The notes under the pieces were generated by a model. The model was not told the DNA's origin, ran no database searches, and saw only the letters and a list, made by a program, of their open reading frames with translations. The position numbers and the translations under genes are program-made. Positions 35,201-42,911 of a stretch of 64,000 nt of DNA are shown in pieces; the first letter of the stretch is position 1, and each line of letters begins with the position of its first letter. Origin of the DNA: Chitinophaga eiseniae (GTDB lineage Bacteria; Bacteroidota; Bacteroidia; Chitinophagales; Chitinophagaceae); assembly GCF_900167135.1 (NCBI RefSeq), contig NZ_FUWZ01000001.1, positions 620,001 to 684,000 on the forward strand, in the 5' to 3' direction.

Positions 35201-35383
35201 TGGCGTGCCTTTGGTATCACGCACGGTACCACTGATTTCCTTTTCCTGTAAAATGCTACGGAATGAAGCTGTGGGCGTATAAGTATTGCCGGCAGCCTTC
35301 GCATATGCATTGTCTGCTAATATGGAAGTGAGCGCCATTCCCGTTACAGCACACACTTTCATAAGGCGTAGGTTTTTTTTCAT
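32267..35383 (-). CDS. SusC/RagA TonB-linked outer-membrane transporter, pair 1
   Basis: A 1038-residue TonB-dependent transporter. After the signal peptide come a carboxypeptidase-D-like domain (about 50-125; GTVRDTKGTPLPGVSVQVKG), a plug domain with the SusC signature (ISGKAAGITV and VLKGASAAALYGSQAANGVI) and a C-terminal 22-strand barrel ending in an aromatic residue (FNLNVGF). It lacks the N-terminal STN signalling domain, so it cannot signal to an anti-sigma factor itself. The ATG at 35383 was chosen from the signal peptide (MKKNLRLMKVCAVTG). The SusD gene starts 26 bases after its stop. Confidence 0.95.
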   Translation of the reverse strand: MKKNLRLMKVCAVTGMALTSILADNAYAKAAGNTYTPTASFRSILQEKEISGTVRDTKGTPLPGVSVQVKGTTKGAQTNANGQYHLNAKAGDVLVFSSIGFGSREATVGNSATLDVRLDENVKGLNELVVTALGVKKAAKSLTYSTQRLGNEELTTAKDANVMNSISGKAAGITVSRSGSGVGGSVKVTLRGNKSAQSTNQPLYVIDGIPMTNYTTQQPNSTWGGDGTSTFTPGRDGGDGISNMNPDDIESVSVLKGASAAALYGSQAANGVILITTKKGKAGNAKVEFSSGFTLDKVAYKPELQNSYGATKDGATQSWGPEINNAQDNVSDFFRNGNTWINAINFTAGTEKAQSYFSYANTNAKAVMPGNDLNRHNFSFRETAKFLNDKLTLDGNVNIITQKTDNGPVTGLYFNPLTGLYLFPRGRDMSPYKTYNKFDPVRQINLQNWPFNEDVQQNPYWIVNRNNSQAARNRTLFNVSAKYDFNDWLYLQARGNMDRTNDTYDGQFYAGTNPVLAGANGRYIMSDLTTTQFYGDLILNLNRNLGTNFKLNALVGTSVNDTRTKGMTADSYLGDLYVANKFMLQNMTAGSLIQTAPENHSQLQAVFGNVNLSFKDLVFLDLSGRNDWSSNLAFTPNGSYFYPSAGLSFMLHQLFNMPEPVSYAKLRGSYAVVGNSVPLYVTNPLNRLGQVGGTFLFNNQAPFTDLKPERTKSLEIGTEWRLLNNRLNFDFTYYKTNTTNQYFQIAVPPGTGYSFRFINAGNIQNSGFEVVLGYNVFQSKDFTWNTTVNYSQNKNKVVELADNIDQFILTPAGSNTFASIIEKGGSYGDIFGKALKRDESGRVIIGADGTPLVTSDLVFVGNPNPKWQAGWSNRFSYKNFNLSFLVDGKFGGKVMSMTEAVMDKYGVSARTGEARKAGGVIVNGVSETTKQPVTKVDAEKWYGTIGGRDGVSGEYMYDASVVRLRELSLGYAIPSRVLGNGFVKNIRLSLVGRNLWYISKKAPYDPEIAMATNNGLSGVDMFGLPATRSFGFNLNVGF

Positions 35384-35718
35384 ACTTGCCTTTTTTTTGG
35401 TTAATAATTGGTATTTAAATGTTGTGGATAAGAACTGACTCATGTATCGCGTGCCTGCTGATACAATACGCTGTCACGTGCCGTCTGGAAAAAAAATACA
35501 CTCCCCATTAGCATGGCGAAAGCCATCCTTTACCCTCTTTTTTATTGAATTGACGTGGTTTGTTAGCACAGGTATTCCCTTCGGAAATGCAACACGCTTT
35601 TTCGTGCTGATCCCGTTATAGTTTTTCGTGCCTGTTCTTCTTACATGAAACTTTTATTTTGAATGATATTGCCTCGCCGATGTTTTCATTTGGATGACGC
35701 ATCATAAGCGCTACAGGA
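35384..35718. other. Leader region of SusC 1 without a gene
   Basis: About 335 bases between the start of SusC 1 and the GTAC-N14-CACGAC motif carry no ORF or RNA gene that I recognise. If transcription starts at that motif the SusC 1 mRNA would have a long 5' leader, which is common for SusC genes. Confidence 0.4.
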
Positions 35719-35750
35719 AGGAAGTCGTGCGTTAATAGAAATGGTACTAC
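35719..35750 (-). promoter_or_regulatory. GTAC-N14-CACGAC motif, copy 2
   Basis: On the - strand GTAC, 14 nt, CACGACTTCCT, with the same spacing as copies 1 and 3. It lies between SusD 2 and SusC 1, about 335 bases upstream of the SusC 1 start codon. Confidence 0.5.
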
Positions 35751-35772
35751 AGTAGTCAAAAAAAAAATTACG

Positions 35773-35888
35773 AATTACGAATTACGGATTACGAATTACG
35801 AATTGAGGGCTCCATATAGCCAGGTCACTTACTAACCTTTCCATAAAGAAGCCCTCAATTCGTAATTCGTAATCCGTAATTCGTAATT
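35773..35888. repeat. Perfect 38-bp inverted repeat made of ATTACGA words
   Basis: The arms 35773-35810 and 35851-35888 are exact reverse complements with a 40-nt loop. Each arm is a run of AATTACGA-type words ending in GAGGGC at the loop side. The right arm covers the first two bases of the SusD 2 stop codon (35887-35889), so the hairpin begins at the end of the coding region. It may terminate or protect the SusC 2/SusD 2 transcript. Confidence 0.93.
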
Positions 35889-37464
35889 ATTTGGTGTCCC
35901 ACCATAATCGGGTGCCGCCATTGTCATCCGCTTTTAGCATCTTCCTGGCACGCCCCAGCGCCTGCGGGTTGGTAACTTCTTCTATCTGCGGGAACGGCAG
36001 CCGACGGATGAATTTCTCCGTGCTGATGGTATTGTTGCTGTTATTGATCACCACCGGGAACAATTTCGGATAACCCGTTCTGCGGAACTCCGTCCAGGCT
36101 TCCTGTCCCTCGGGGAACATGGCGATCCATTTCTGGGTGATGATACGCTCCAGCTTCTCTTCCTTTGAAGCCTGCTCGTCCCACTTAACAGTAATCTTAC
36201 TGAGATGTTGGCTGCCTGCAGGCACATCGTTTTCTCTATTATTAGGATCTACATAGGGCCTCGGTTTACTGCTGTCGTTTTTCAAATAGTCGTTTACGTT
36301 AGTGATGCCATATTGGTCAAAGGATGTGCTGACACCTCTTTCATAATTATAGACAGCGCTGCCGGCGCCATCCCAATTGTTCAGCGCCGCTTCTGCCTTG
36401 AGGAACCAGGCTTCAGCTGCGGCCATGAACTGGATCCTGTTCTCCAGGCGGGCCAGCTTGGAGTAACCGGTGTACTGCTCTTTCAGGGAAATACGGATAC
36501 CATTGCGGATACCATGATAAATGCCTTGTCCCTCATCGGTGTGCACAAAATAATGCGGCAGACGGGGATCGTTATATCCTGTGAGGATCGACTCCATGGG
36601 AGCGCTCATGCGGAGGTCGGCCCAGGTGTAACACATAATATTAAGCGGATGGGTGACCGGTGAAATGTCCACAGCGAAGTTGTCTTTCGCTTCCTGCAGC
36701 AACCCCAAAGGATGTTTCAGCGCCGCTTCCCCCTCTTTTCTCGCCTGGGCCGGATCAGCGCCGTTAATGCGGACGGCCAGCCGCAACCGCAGGGTGTTGG
36801 CGAATTTTATCCATTTGATATAGTCGCCTTTATATACCAGGTCAAACGCCTGGAAACGCTGTGGGCTGCCACGGTTGACATAATCGGTCAACAGGTTGAT
36901 GGCGGTGTCCAGGTCATGGAAAAAAGTAGCGTATGCCTGCTGCTGGGAATCATACTCAAAAACATTGTCGTTGTTGATCTCCCCGAAATGGTTGTAGATA
37001 ATAGGCCCGAAGATATCGCTGATACGGTGCATGGCCTCCACTTTCATGATGGTGGCCCAGGCGTAAAAATCAGGGTACTTTGTCCCGGCCTTTTGCTGTG
37101 TGAACACACAGGGCTTCATCACCCAACGATACGCCTCGTTCCATGGATGAACGTTCCAGTAATAAAGCAAGCCGTAGTTCATGTTGTTGATATTGCCTTC
37201 AAAGGGCGTCGGCGACATCATATACCCGGAAAAAATATCGGCGTTGAGGTTTTGCTGCAACTGCGCCGTTGGCGGATCGTTATAGCGCAACAGGTACAGC
37301 TGCGCCTGGGTGATAGGAGCGCCCATCAGTTGAAAATCGCCCTTCAGGTCGCTCTCGGTAAAATCGTATGGATTTTTGTTGATATCGGTGAATTTACCGG
37401 TACAGCCGCTACCCAACGTGAGGGCGGCCATTGCCAGCAGCATGCTATGGATCCGTTTACGCAT
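35887..37464 (-). CDS. SusD-like outer-membrane lipoprotein, pair 2
   Basis: A 525-residue SusD-like_2 lipoprotein with signal peptide and lipidation site in LGSGCTGKF. It aligns with pair 1 along the whole length (QQNLNADIFSGYM, MKVEAMHRISDIFGPIIY, IITQKWIAMFPEGQEAWTEFRRTGYP, RLWWD end), so the two probably come from an old tandem duplication. It starts 11 bases after SusC 2 and is regulated with it through the sigma/FecR module. Ligand unknown. Confidence 0.94.
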   Translation of the reverse strand: MRKRIHSMLLAMAALTLGSGCTGKFTDINKNPYDFTESDLKGDFQLMGAPITQAQLYLLRYNDPPTAQLQQNLNADIFSGYMMSPTPFEGNINNMNYGLLYYWNVHPWNEAYRWVMKPCVFTQQKAGTKYPDFYAWATIMKVEAMHRISDIFGPIIYNHFGEINNDNVFEYDSQQQAYATFFHDLDTAINLLTDYVNRGSPQRFQAFDLVYKGDYIKWIKFANTLRLRLAVRINGADPAQARKEGEAALKHPLGLLQEAKDNFAVDISPVTHPLNIMCYTWADLRMSAPMESILTGYNDPRLPHYFVHTDEGQGIYHGIRNGIRISLKEQYTGYSKLARLENRIQFMAAAEAWFLKAEAALNNWDGAGSAVYNYERGVSTSFDQYGITNVNDYLKNDSSKPRPYVDPNNRENDVPAGSQHLSKITVKWDEQASKEEKLERIITQKWIAMFPEGQEAWTEFRRTGYPKLFPVVINNSNNTISTEKFIRRLPFPQIEEVTNPQALGRARKMLKADDNGGTRLWWDTK

Positions 37465-37475
37465 GATCGTTAGAT

Positions 37476-40400
37476 TTAAAACCCGAATTTTAAGTTGACG
37501 CCCATACTGCGTAAGGGCGGTAATCCGAATACATCCACGCCCTGGAGACCATTGCCGGAACCCATGGAGACTTCCGGGTCAAAAGGAGCGTCGAGCTTAA
37601 AGAAAAAGAGATTCCTGCCGATAACGCCTACCCGCATGCTGCGCAGCCATTTCCACTTCAGGGGAAGCAGGTAGCTGAGGCTCAGTTCCCGCAGCCGGAT
37701 GTTGGTAGCGTTGTACATATACATTTCCCCGATACCGGAACGGCCGCCGATGATGGTGTAGTAATTGGCGGCGTCTATTTTTCCGGTGTAAGGCGTGCCG
37801 TCCGCCAGCGCCGCGTTGAGTGACACACCGCCGTTGTCACGGGCCTGGGCGGTTACTTCGCTCACGCCGTAATAATCCAGCACGGCCTGGGTAACGCTCA
37901 TCACCTTGCCACCGAAACGGCCGTCTACCAGGAAGCTTAAAGTAAAATTGCGGTAGTAGAAACTGTTGTTCCATCCCAGCATGAAGTCGGGATTGGGGTT
38001 CCCCACTTTCTTAAAAGTACCTGTGGTAGAGAGCTTCCCGTTTTCATCCACAATCACCTGGCCTTTATCGTTGCGTTTTAATTCTTTGTTGGAATAAATA
38101 TCGCCCCAGGAGCCGCCTTCCTGTATAAAGGAGCCAAACATATTAACGCCAAAATCAGTAAGGGTAAACATGTTGCTGGTATCGGCGCCGGCAATTTTTT
38201 TATTGCTCAGCTGCAACACGATATTGCGGTTGGTGGAGAAGTTGACGGTGCTGGTCCAGCTGAAGCCCTTGGTCTGTATGGGTATTGCGCTCACGGATGC
38301 TTCCAGCCCCTTGTTCTGGATATTGCCCATATTGAGGTAATAGGTCATGAATCCGGAGCCGGGAGGAGCTGGCACTTCCATGTATTGTTTGTAGTTATTG
38401 TTTTTGTAGATGGTGATATCCGCGTTGAGCCTGTTGTTGAACAGGTGCACTTCCAGTCCGGCCTCGAAGGAGCGGTTGTCTTCCGGTTCGAGATATATGC
38501 CGGGGTAGGGGGTACGGAGGTTAAGCAGCACCCTGCTTACGCCGGCGGTAGTTTGCATGGTAAACGGCGCCGGGTTGGAGGCATAGCTGGCGATGTCGTT
38601 GCCTACTTTGGCATAGGAGATGCGCGTGCGCAGGAGGTTAAAGGCTTTAGGCAGCTTAAACATGTCTGTCCAGATGGCCGATAGCCCCAACGAATAATAA
38701 AAGTAGCCTTTTGCGAGGGTGGGCGTAAAAGCGAAGGTGCTGGACCAGTCATTGCGTCCGGTAAGATCGAGGAACAGGAAGTTTTTGAAGCCCAGCTGGG
38801 CGTTGCCGAAAATAGCCTGTAGCTGTTTCTGTTCTACACTGTGCTGTGCGTCGAGCGACTTTTCGGCGATGTTGGACAGGGAGAATTTATTGGGATAAAT
38901 AAGACCGGGTTCTGCATTCGGATTAGCGCCGTTGAAAGCGCGTTCGTGCGCTTTAATGTCGGTAATGCTGGCGCCTACATTACCCGCAAGATGTAGCCAC
39001 TGGTTCACTTTCCCGCTGGCGTTCACCATGAGATCGGCATACAGCTGGGTGTTGAATTCTTTTTCCAGGATGTAGCGGCCATTGGAATCTGACAGTACAC
39101 GCTGTGTGCCGGCGTAGGCTTCCAGCTCGTATTGGTCCAGCGATTTATCGAAGCTGGCGCGTCCCTTGAACGAAAGCCAGTTGTTCAGCTGGTAGTTGAG
39201 CGCCAGGGAGGCCATGCCCCGGTAGCGGTTGTCCAGGCGGCGGTTGCGTTGCAATGCCCACATGGGGTTCTGCTGATCGTCCTGGCCTATCCATTCTTTA
39301 TCGTGCCGGATGTTCCACCAGTTCTGCATGTAGAGGCTCCGGGCGGTATCGTAGTATTCGAACTGGTTTTTATAGGCGTTGAAATCGAGGCCGCGGGGAA
39401 AGATATACAGGCCGGAAATGGGACTGTAGTACAGCCCGGACGACAGGCGGTTGACCGACGACTGTGCCAGAAAAGAGGCGTTGGCGTCCATTACCAGCTT
39501 GTTGTTGAGCAGCCGGAGCGTCTCCCGGAAATTGATCGTATGCCGGTTGAATTTGCCGGTGGGCAGAATGCCTTTGTTGGTAGTGTTGGAGTAGGAAAAA
39601 TAGGTTTGTGCTGTTTCCGTGCCGCCGCTGAAGGAGATGGTATTGATCCAGGTGGCGCCGGTGTTATAGAAGTCTTTTACATGATCGGTCGACTTTACCG
39701 GAGCGCCCCAGCTGCCCAGGGAGCCGGGTTTGGGTTTGCTGACGGAATCGTAGGGCGCTTCTGTTTGTCCATAGCGGTATTGAAGGCTGGGCAACATGGA
39801 GGGTTTTTCGATGGTGAAGTCGGAGGCTACCTCTATGTGGCTTCTGCCGGGTTTCCCTTTTTTGGTGGTGATGAGGATTACGCCATTGGCGGCCTGGCTG
39901 CCGTATAAAGCGGCGGCGGAGGCGCCTTTGAGGATGCTGACGCTTTCGATATCGTCGGGGTTGATGTTGGAGATGCCATCGCCGCCATCGCGGCCGCCGC
40001 CGCCGATGGTATTGTTGGCCTGCCCCCATACGTCCTGTGGCTGCGACGGGGTATAGTTGGCATACGGTACGCCGTCAACGATGTACAGTGGCTGGTTTTC
40101 GCGGGTGGATTTATTGCCGCGCAATACTACCCTGACGGTGCCGCCGATACCGGAGGCGTTGCGGGTGATGCATACTCCGGCCGCTTTACCGGAGATGCTG
40201 TTCATGAAATTGGCGTCTTTGACGAGGGAAACGTCGTCGCCACCCAGCTGCTGCGTGGAGTAGGGCAGTTCCCTCGATTTTTTCTGTATGCCAAGGGCGG
40301 TGACCACCAGTTCCCCCAGTGCTTTGATGTTTTCGTGAAGTGTAATGTTAATTTGGCTGCTGGTGCCTACGGTGACTTCGCGTGTCAGATATCCCACATA

Positions 40401-40961
40401 ACTGAACAACAACACGTCGCCGGGGTTGGCGCTAATGCTGAACCCCGCGTCGGCGTCTGTTTGTGTGCCTTTGTTGCTGTTCCTGATTTGAACGGTTACT
40501 CCCTGAAGCGGCGTGCCTTTATTATCGCGTACGGTACCGGTGATTTCTCTTTCCAGTGAAACGTGCTTTAACAGGTCGACGGTTGACGTGCCGCCTGTTT
40601 CAATGTCGGCTCCTACAATGATTTTGTTGTTGATACGGGTAAACTTCAATCCGGTTTGTGCTGATAACAACGCCAGAACGTCATCGATAGGTGTTTTGGT
40701 GCAGTTGAGCGTAACCTTTTTCTTCAGGTTAAGATCAGTTTTGTCGTAGTGGAAGTTCAGCCCGGTTTTGACCGATATTTCGGTCATCACGTCTTCCAGG
40801 TTTTTGTTTTTCGCCTGGATACTGACAACAATTGTCGATGGCGGCTGCTGTATTTCTTCGGCAAACGCGCTACTCAGGGTGTTCAAGCTACCGGCCAGCA
40901 GCAATGTCAGCATTAACCCCATGGATATGAACCATGTTATGGGGTAAGGCTTTACCCTCAT
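37476..40961 (-). CDS. SusC/RagA TonB-linked transporter with STN signalling domain, pair 2
   Basis: An 1161-residue SusC protein. Unlike pairs 1, 3 and 4 it has an STN (secretin/TonB N-terminal) domain at about residues 45-120 (SIQAKNKNLEDVMTEISVKTG, LLSAQTGLKFTRINN), followed by the carboxypeptidase-D-like domain, plug and barrel. In FecA-type systems the STN domain contacts the FecR anti-sigma factor to report ligand binding. The FecR gene is six bases upstream, so this is a complete cell-surface signalling unit. The plug carries VSILKGASAAALYGSQAANGV in shortened form and the barrel ends with a phenylalanine. Confidence 0.95.
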   Translation of the reverse strand: MRVKPYPITWFISMGLMLTLLLAGSLNTLSSAFAEEIQQPPSTIVVSIQAKNKNLEDVMTEISVKTGLNFHYDKTDLNLKKKVTLNCTKTPIDDVLALLSAQTGLKFTRINNKIIVGADIETGGTSTVDLLKHVSLEREITGTVRDNKGTPLQGVTVQIRNSNKGTQTDADAGFSISANPGDVLLFSYVGYLTREVTVGTSSQINITLHENIKALGELVVTALGIQKKSRELPYSTQQLGGDDVSLVKDANFMNSISGKAAGVCITRNASGIGGTVRVVLRGNKSTRENQPLYIVDGVPYANYTPSQPQDVWGQANNTIGGGGRDGGDGISNINPDDIESVSILKGASAAALYGSQAANGVILITTKKGKPGRSHIEVASDFTIEKPSMLPSLQYRYGQTEAPYDSVSKPKPGSLGSWGAPVKSTDHVKDFYNTGATWINTISFSGGTETAQTYFSYSNTTNKGILPTGKFNRHTINFRETLRLLNNKLVMDANASFLAQSSVNRLSSGLYYSPISGLYIFPRGLDFNAYKNQFEYYDTARSLYMQNWWNIRHDKEWIGQDDQQNPMWALQRNRRLDNRYRGMASLALNYQLNNWLSFKGRASFDKSLDQYELEAYAGTQRVLSDSNGRYILEKEFNTQLYADLMVNASGKVNQWLHLAGNVGASITDIKAHERAFNGANPNAEPGLIYPNKFSLSNIAEKSLDAQHSVEQKQLQAIFGNAQLGFKNFLFLDLTGRNDWSSTFAFTPTLAKGYFYYSLGLSAIWTDMFKLPKAFNLLRTRISYAKVGNDIASYASNPAPFTMQTTAGVSRVLLNLRTPYPGIYLEPEDNRSFEAGLEVHLFNNRLNADITIYKNNNYKQYMEVPAPPGSGFMTYYLNMGNIQNKGLEASVSAIPIQTKGFSWTSTVNFSTNRNIVLQLSNKKIAGADTSNMFTLTDFGVNMFGSFIQEGGSWGDIYSNKELKRNDKGQVIVDENGKLSTTGTFKKVGNPNPDFMLGWNNSFYYRNFTLSFLVDGRFGGKVMSVTQAVLDYYGVSEVTAQARDNGGVSLNAALADGTPYTGKIDAANYYTIIGGRSGIGEMYMYNATNIRLRELSLSYLLPLKWKWLRSMRVGVIGRNLFFFKLDAPFDPEVSMGSGNGLQGVDVFGLPPLRSMGVNLKFGF

Positions 40962-40967
40962 ATGAGT

Positions 40968-41987
40968 CTATTTTTTATTTACAAGATAAACGGTGTCTTT
41001 TTTAATGGTATATGATAAGGATTTGGCGATACAGATAATGTCCATTACTTCGGATAGGCTTTCATTTCTGAAATTGCCGGTATAATTCCATGCTGTTTTG
41101 TCGCTTTCATTGATGATGGTCACACCGTAACGGTTCTCGATGCCGGTCATGAGCTCAATATAGGGTGCGTCTTTAAATACAAGATAACCATGCTTCCAGC
41201 CGGTGATTTCTTCCGGTTTGGCGAAAGATGTTTTGACCATGCTCAGCAGCTGGCGGTCGTAGCTGATTTGTTCGCTGGGGAGCAGCACAAAAGAGCGGGC
41301 GGCCTGGCTGTTTTGCAGCGGGTCTATTTTCACCTTGCCGGTGAGCAGGGCTACCGTGACTTTATTTTCAGTACTATAGGCGCGGATGTTAAAGGTGGTG
41401 CCCAGTGCGGTGGTGGCCAGTTCGGTGGTACGGACCACGAAATGGCGGTTGGCGTCGGGCGCAGCGTTGAAAAAGGCTTCTCCCTCGTCGAGGTAAACGC
41501 TTCTTTCGGTGGCGCTGAATTTTTCCGGATAACGCAGTTTACTGTTGGCGTTCAGCGCCACGGTACTGCCGTCTTCCAGCGTAATATTTTCCTGGTGCCC
41601 TTTGAGCGTCGTAATTTCCACGAAGCCGTCTTTCACCACGCGGTTACTGCCGGTGGCCGGGTGATAGGCCAGCGGTGCGTCGGCGGGAGTGGCGGTATGT
41701 CGGTTGCTGTTAAACCAGAACAGGCCTGCCGCCACAATAATGGCAGCAGCAGCGGCGGCTGACAACAGCCAGGGCCGCAGGCGGCGCACTTTGGGCGCCG
41801 GCGTGATCTGTTCCCGGATGCGCAGTTTCACCTCTTCCAGCTCCAGATCGAGCGTCTGCTCGTCTGCAATGGTCGACTGGTGACTGTTGATCTGTTCAAA
41901 CCACTGTTCTATGATTTTCGCTTCCTCCGGTGAGCAGTCCCCCTGTTGATATCGCTCCAGCAATATTTTTATCTGTTCTGTGTCCAC
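40968..41987 (-). CDS. FecR-type anti-sigma factor
   Basis: About 339 residues. The cytoplasmic N-terminal part (about 1-80) binds the sigma factor, one transmembrane helix follows (LLSAAAAAAIIVAAGLFWF, about 83-101), and the periplasmic FecR domain (TTLKGHQENITLEDGSTVALN; SVYLDEGEAFF) and a C-terminal DUF4974-like domain (VFKDAPYIELMTGIENRYGV) complete it. The GTG at 41987 is preferred: the alternative ATG at 42125 would place a long odd extension over the sigma gene end and the conserved motif at 42009. It keeps the sigma factor inactive until SusC 2 signals. Confidence 0.9.
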   Translation of the reverse strand: MDTEQIKILLERYQQGDCSPEEAKIIEQWFEQINSHQSTIADEQTLDLELEEVKLRIREQITPAPKVRRLRPWLLSAAAAAAIIVAAGLFWFNSNRHTATPADAPLAYHPATGSNRVVKDGFVEITTLKGHQENITLEDGSTVALNANSKLRYPEKFSATERSVYLDEGEAFFNAAPDANRHFVVRTTELATTALGTTFNIRAYSTENKVTVALLTGKVKIDPLQNSQAARSFVLLPSEQISYDRQLLSMVKTSFAKPEEITGWKHGYLVFKDAPYIELMTGIENRYGVTIINESDKTAWNYTGNFRNESLSEVMDIICIAKSLSYTIKKDTVYLVNKK

Positions 41988-42008
41988 CTGATAGCGTTTT
42001 TGGATGAT

Positions 42009-42040
42009 AGTAAGTCGTGGTAACGTGGAATTAGTACCAT
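42009..42040 (-). promoter_or_regulatory. GTAC-N14-CACGAC motif, copy 3
   Basis: On the - strand GTAC, 14 nt, CACGACTTACT, ending about 20 bases before the FecR GTG start. This is the place where a promoter for fecR-susC-susD would be expected, which makes an ECF sigma target plausible. The other copies are at 30325 and 35719. Confidence 0.5.
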
Positions 42041-42066
42041 GGCAATACCCGAATATTTTGCAAAAA

Positions 42067-42657
42067 TTAACGGTTGGCAGTGAAAATAAGCGAAATAACG
42101 AGCAATATAACGTCGGTTTGCGCATAGCTGGCCCGCAGTATCTTGAGGGCTTTGGTGATCTGGTTCTTCACCGTTTGCTGGGAAAGCCCCAGGTGGTTGG
42201 AAATCTGTTCTATAGATAAGTTTTCAAACCTGCTCAGCATGAAAATTTCCTTCATTTTCTCCGGTAAATGGTTAATCGCCTCAAACAACTCCTGCGACCT
42301 GGCCTTGTAATCCACCGCGTCTTCCACAGAATGCGGCTGTGCATCAAAATGTTCTATCAGTTGCTGCAGGTACTTCCGGTAGGTGGCGTTTTTCCGGTAA
42401 ATATCAATGATCTTGTGCCGGGCCGCCTGGTAGAGATAAGATTTCAGCGATTCTTTCAGTACAAGGGAATGGCGTTTCTCCCAGAGGGAAATAAACAGGT
42501 CCTGCAGTACGTCCTTACTGATCTCTCCCGCGTCCAGCTTGCTGTATATAAAGAGATACAACATTTTACTGTAGCGGTCATAGATGGCATTGAAGGCAGC
42601 ACTGTCGTCGCTTTTGAGCAGCGACACTAACTGGTTATCTGAATAACTGCTGAACAT
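42067..42657 (-). CDS. ECF-family RNA polymerase sigma factor
   Basis: A 196-residue sigma-70 family protein with region 2 (about 20-85; FNAIYDRYSKMLYLF, DVLQDLFISLWEKR) and region 4 (about 125-180; LPEKMKEIFMLSRFENLSIEQISNHLGLSQQTVKNQI). Such SusC-linked ECF sigmas (FecI-type) are released by the partner FecR protein when ligand binds the transporter. It is the first gene of the set that leads into SusC 2/SusD 2, and the last 15 residues form a hydrophobic tail (VILLVISLIF), which is seen in many Bacteroidota members. Confidence 0.93.
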   Translation of the reverse strand: MFSSYSDNQLVSLLKSDDSAAFNAIYDRYSKMLYLFIYSKLDAGEISKDVLQDLFISLWEKRHSLVLKESLKSYLYQAARHKIIDIYRKNATYRKYLQQLIEHFDAQPHSVEDAVDYKARSQELFEAINHLPEKMKEIFMLSRFENLSIEQISNHLGLSQQTVKNQITKALKILRASYAQTDVILLVISLIFTANR

Positions 42658-42717
42658 TGAATTACAGTAGCAATTAGATGTTTTGGTTGAATTACTATCG
42701 TTGAAAGTAAGAAGAAA

Positions 42718-42905
42718 TTTTGTTATTTAGCTATTTTGTTATTTTGTTATTTGTCAGATTTCGCTAACAGCAAGGATATCAAGGGAAACAGGGAGGCCGC
42801 TAAACAATTCAATAACCCAATACCTAAATAACCAAATAACCAAATAACCAAATAACCAAATAACCAAATAACCAAATAACCAAATAACCAAATAACCAAA
42901 TAACC
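42718..42905. repeat. Ten tandem AAATAACC units facing a complementary arm
   Basis: Ten exact copies of the 8-nt unit AAATAACC run from 42826 to 42905. The stretch 42718-42753 is made of TTTTGTTATT words that are largely complementary to them, so a long hairpin can form. It lies between the AraC-type gene and the sigma gene. The uninterrupted short unit makes copy-number changes by slippage likely. Confidence 0.92.
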
Positions 42906-42911
42906 AAATGG

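Noticed and set aside
41988..42125. ATG at 42125 as start of the FecR protein
   Set aside because: It would add 46 residues overlapping the sigma gene and covering the GTAC-N14-CACGAC motif; the GTG at 41987 gives the usual FecR start.
42826..42905. Tandem repeat considered as a CRISPR array
   Set aside because: Units are 8 nt and directly joined with no spacers, and no cas gene is nearby.
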